A DNA stretch of 48,244 nucleotides from Hyphomicrobiales bacterium (GTDB lineage: Bacteria > Pseudomonadota > Alphaproteobacteria > Rhizobiales > Rhizobiaceae). A program made the translations under genes and the position numbers. Numbering within the stretch: the stretch's first letter is position 1; each line of letters begins with the position of its first letter. Below are positions 46,328 to 48,244 of the stretch, piece by piece. Where the stretch lies: NCBI GenBank assembly GCA_900469445.1, contig UBXM01000018.1, forward strand, positions 7,595 through 55,838, given 5' to 3'. The notes under the pieces were generated by a model that saw only the letters and a program-made list of their open reading frames with translations, was not told the DNA's origin and did no database searches.

Positions 46328-47938
46328 CAACGGCATCATTCTCGCCCTCATCAGTTCCGGGCCGGCGCGACCGTACATCGCTCGCTTCAGTACCTTGAGG
46401 CGGTTGATCTGACCTTCGGCTTGACCGTTGCTCCAAGGGAGTTCGATTGCATTTCTTACGGCATCAATATCCCGGCGCAAAACGCTGGCGAAACGCATGA
46501 TTGCCGTGAGCTCGGTGTCGATTGCATCGTCGATCCATTCATCCAGTGCCTGCGAGCCCCTGCTGCGCAAGATGCCGATGAACCGCATGCCCAAGCCACG
46601 CATCATAGCGAACGCTCGAGAGCCTTGCTTCAATGCATTGACCTTTCTGGCCTGACGATCTGTCAGCAGGCCGCGCGGTTTTATGCACAAAGCTGCGGCC
46701 ACCACGGAGGAAATCATATGGCCCGTATCAGGATCGCGGACGGGTTCGGAAACCTCCATCTCTGGAGGCGGCTCGTCGAGTTGAATATTCTCGACTTCAC
46801 GCCACACTTTCAGCAAGCGCTCCAGATTGGAGCGGCTGCCCGTGTAACCGCGGTTCTTGATATCGTAAAACAGATGGCGCCCAACGCGGTTGCCATTTTT
46901 CCAGCAATCAGCCAGGAAAGCTTCGAAATAGAGTGGTGATGTCGGATTCAATGCTGCGCGGTTTCTGTCTCGAGGTGCGCTGGAAGTAAGCCAATTCGCG
47001 ATGCTACGGCGCTCGTATCCGGTCCGCCTTGCAATCTCGCTGTAAGTGAGGCCCTGCTGCCGCAAAGCTCTAAGCATCTCGAATATTTCCAGACGAGATT
47101 GCCTGTGCGCCAAACGGGCACGACGCTGTTGTGACTTGGCGCTGGCGATAGCATCTTCAGAGAGAATGGGTCTGACATTGGCATGACCGTAAACGCTCAT
47201 CTGTTCCTTGATTGCCTCCCTGAGATTTTGAACCAGATGGAAGCGGTCAGCGACTTGGCGGGCCTGAGGCGCGCCCTCTCGCGCTGCCTGAGCATACAAA
47301 CCACAGCGATCTCGGCTCACGACCTCGATCGTTGGACGTTCTTGTAACCAAGATCTTGCGCTCTCGACGCTGCGGTCCTCCAAAACATCGACAACCGAAT
47401 GACGCTCAAGATCGACCATAATCGTCCCGTATCGCGAGGAATGCCGCCAACTCCAATCATCAATGCCCACAACCCGAATAGTGTCTTTCTGTGTGGACGC
47501 CTGATTACTGCGCTTCAATTGCCGCAAGATCGTGTCGTCGCTAACCGGCATGCCGAGCCGATGCATCAAGGTTTCTCCCGGACGGCCACCCATTCTGTGG
47601 CCAACCAAGCCCACAATCTCAGCCATCCGCCCAGTTCGTCGCACATAGGGTGCAGCAATCTCGGGCAGACTGTCGGTGAAGGTTCTTCGCTCGCATTTCC
47701 GGTGCCTACACTGCCACCGGTTCAGTGCGAGTTTGATGCTCACAGCTTGACCTTGAACAGGCAAGTCCCGAAGGCGGCGGTGGTGCCAGCCATGCCGATG
47801 CCGACTTTGCATTCCACAATCCGGGCAGATGCCGACCGGTTTCGCAGCAGCGGAGACAACCCAGTTTCTTTCATCTTGAAGGGTGATACCAAGAATTTTG
47901 ACCCCGGGGCCGGGTGACCATTTTAATTGCGTTCGCAT
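46313..47938 (-). CDS. ISL3 family transposase
   Basis: The 541-residue protein has an N-terminal zinc ribbon (GICPDCGMQSRHRHGWHHRR, later CRHRKCERRTF), an HTH region, the DDE transposase domain with VVGIDDWSWR (first Asp) and VSRDRCGLYAQAAREG (second Asp), an inserted HTH-like part (LRQQGLTYSEIARRTGYERR), and the final AIELPWSNGQAEGQINRLK with Glu, followed by MYGRAG. All catalytic residues are present, so it looks active. ATG 47938 was preferred; a GTG or ATG near 48001 would read through the inverted repeat. Confidence 0.95.
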   Translation of the reverse strand: MRTQLKWSPGPGVKILGITLQDERNWVVSAAAKPVGICPDCGMQSRHRHGWHHRRLRDLPVQGQAVSIKLALNRWQCRHRKCERRTFTDSLPEIAAPYVRRTGRMAEIVGLVGHRMGGRPGETLMHRLGMPVSDDTILRQLKRSNQASTQKDTIRVVGIDDWSWRHSSRYGTIMVDLERHSVVDVLEDRSVESARSWLQERPTIEVVSRDRCGLYAQAAREGAPQARQVADRFHLVQNLREAIKEQMSVYGHANVRPILSEDAIASAKSQQRRARLAHRQSRLEIFEMLRALRQQGLTYSEIARRTGYERRSIANWLTSSAPRDRNRAALNPTSPLYFEAFLADCWKNGNRVGRHLFYDIKNRGYTGSRSNLERLLKVWREVENIQLDEPPPEMEVSEPVRDPDTGHMISSVVAAALCIKPRGLLTDRQARKVNALKQGSRAFAMMRGLGMRFIGILRSRGSQALDEWIDDAIDTELTAIMRFASVLRRDIDAVRNAIELPWSNGQAEGQINRLKVLKRAMYGRAGPELMRARMMPLNHRN

Positions 47939-47974
47939 TCCCGCAGATAAAGGTCGAGGCGCTAATACCCTGTT

Positions 47975-47999
47975 AACCACAGAAATTGAGGAAGAACCC
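47975..47999 (-). repeat. right inverted repeat of the ISL3 element
   Basis: On the minus strand it reads GGGTTCTTCCTCAATTTCTG plus TGGTT, matching the left repeat at 23 of 25 positions. Confidence 0.88.
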
Positions 48000-48000
48000 A

Positions 48001-48244
48001 ATTAAATGCCAAACGACACCTAAAGACGTCACGGACTTAGAAATCACGGTCTTCGTCTTAGTCGCTATCTCCTCGCCGATGAAATGCAGAGACCGTCGCA
48101 GCTTCTGCTGGCAGCCATTCCCGAACATTTTCTTTGTCTCGCTGCAGAAGTTTGGATCCGCTCTATCAAAGACTGGTAAATTGTCTGCCTCACGACCCGC
48201 AGACACGGACACGGCACTCGCCTTCAGCCTGGTGCGGCATCGCC
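48001..48244 (-). other. partial ORF at window edge, cut by the ISL3 element
   Basis: A minus-strand frame open from the window edge reads READNLPVFDRADPNFCSE, then KKMFGNGCQQKLRRSLHFIG and on into the insertion sequence. It may be an old gene broken by the insertion, or chance. The family is not recognised, and the true start lies outside the window if it exists. Confidence 0.3.

Larger units (their letters stand above)
46303..47999 (-). mobile_element. ISL3-family insertion sequence, 1,697 bp
   Basis: A transposase gene fills the element, and near-identical 25-bp inverted repeats lie at both ends. Flanking 8-bp sequences (ATCTAACC, AATTAAAT) do not match, so the target duplication typical of the family is not visible. 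Size is normal for ISL3 elements of this transposase length. Confidence 0.85.

Overview
The window reads as DNA of a Rhizobiales alphaproteobacterium (Rhizobium/Agrobacterium-like), probably an accessory replicon or a genomic-island-rich stretch. The evidence is a Usg protein, a CIRCE-controlled groESL, HWE-type histidine kinases, DUF982 and DUF1612/HTH proteins, high-GC codon use and many mobile or decayed genes. No replication, partition or conjugation genes are recognisable, so plasmid or chromosome cannot be settled.

Layout. 0-3.3 kb: small genes, then groES-groEL with an imperfect CIRCE operator, a strong terminator and a small groEL-linked gene. 3.4-8.5 kb: an AlaE exporter, an AraC regulator, and a run of decayed genes (alpha/beta hydrolase, VOC protein, FUSC exporter, nhaA, L,D-transpeptidase). 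8.5-16.5 kb: an HWE kinase, a large hybrid kinase that begins with a ParD-like ribbon-helix-helix, a GNAT protein, ribosomal protein S21, an SDR and a divergent GlxA-type regulator. 16.5-23.5 kb: a recombinase and toxin-antitoxin zone with a frameshifted HNH nuclease, a short serine recombinase, HipBA, a large tyrosine-recombinase-like protein and ParDE. Similar 31-bp sequences lie at its two edges.

23.8-38.0 kb is the most interesting part, a dense defence island. It holds (a) a stand-alone HNH protein; (b) a three-gene ABC-3C-type operon (alpha/beta-hydrolase effector with C-terminal domain, middle component, SMC-like ATPase with a frameshift); (c) a four-gene operon of a restriction endonuclease, a HamA-like DUF1837 nuclease, a HamB-like helicase and a DUF4238 protein, which looks like an extended Hachiman system; and (d) a convergent operon of an HTH regulator, a caspase-like protease and a two-domain Mrr-type nuclease whose frame is cut by one TAA codon. 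Operon (d) is my best candidate for an undescribed system.

38.0-48.2 kb: a DUF1612/HTH gene is cut at its 5' end by a 3,216-bp tnpA-only Tn3-family element with 38-bp inverted repeats. The other end of that element abuts exactly the last 20 codons of a second groEL, followed by a paralogue of the small gene next to the intact groEL. Beyond lie small, phage- or plasmid-like genes, a DUF982 protein, and an ISL3-family insertion sequence. Single-base frameshifts and nonsense codons are frequent in the window. They may be real decay or consensus errors, and several interpretations depend on which.
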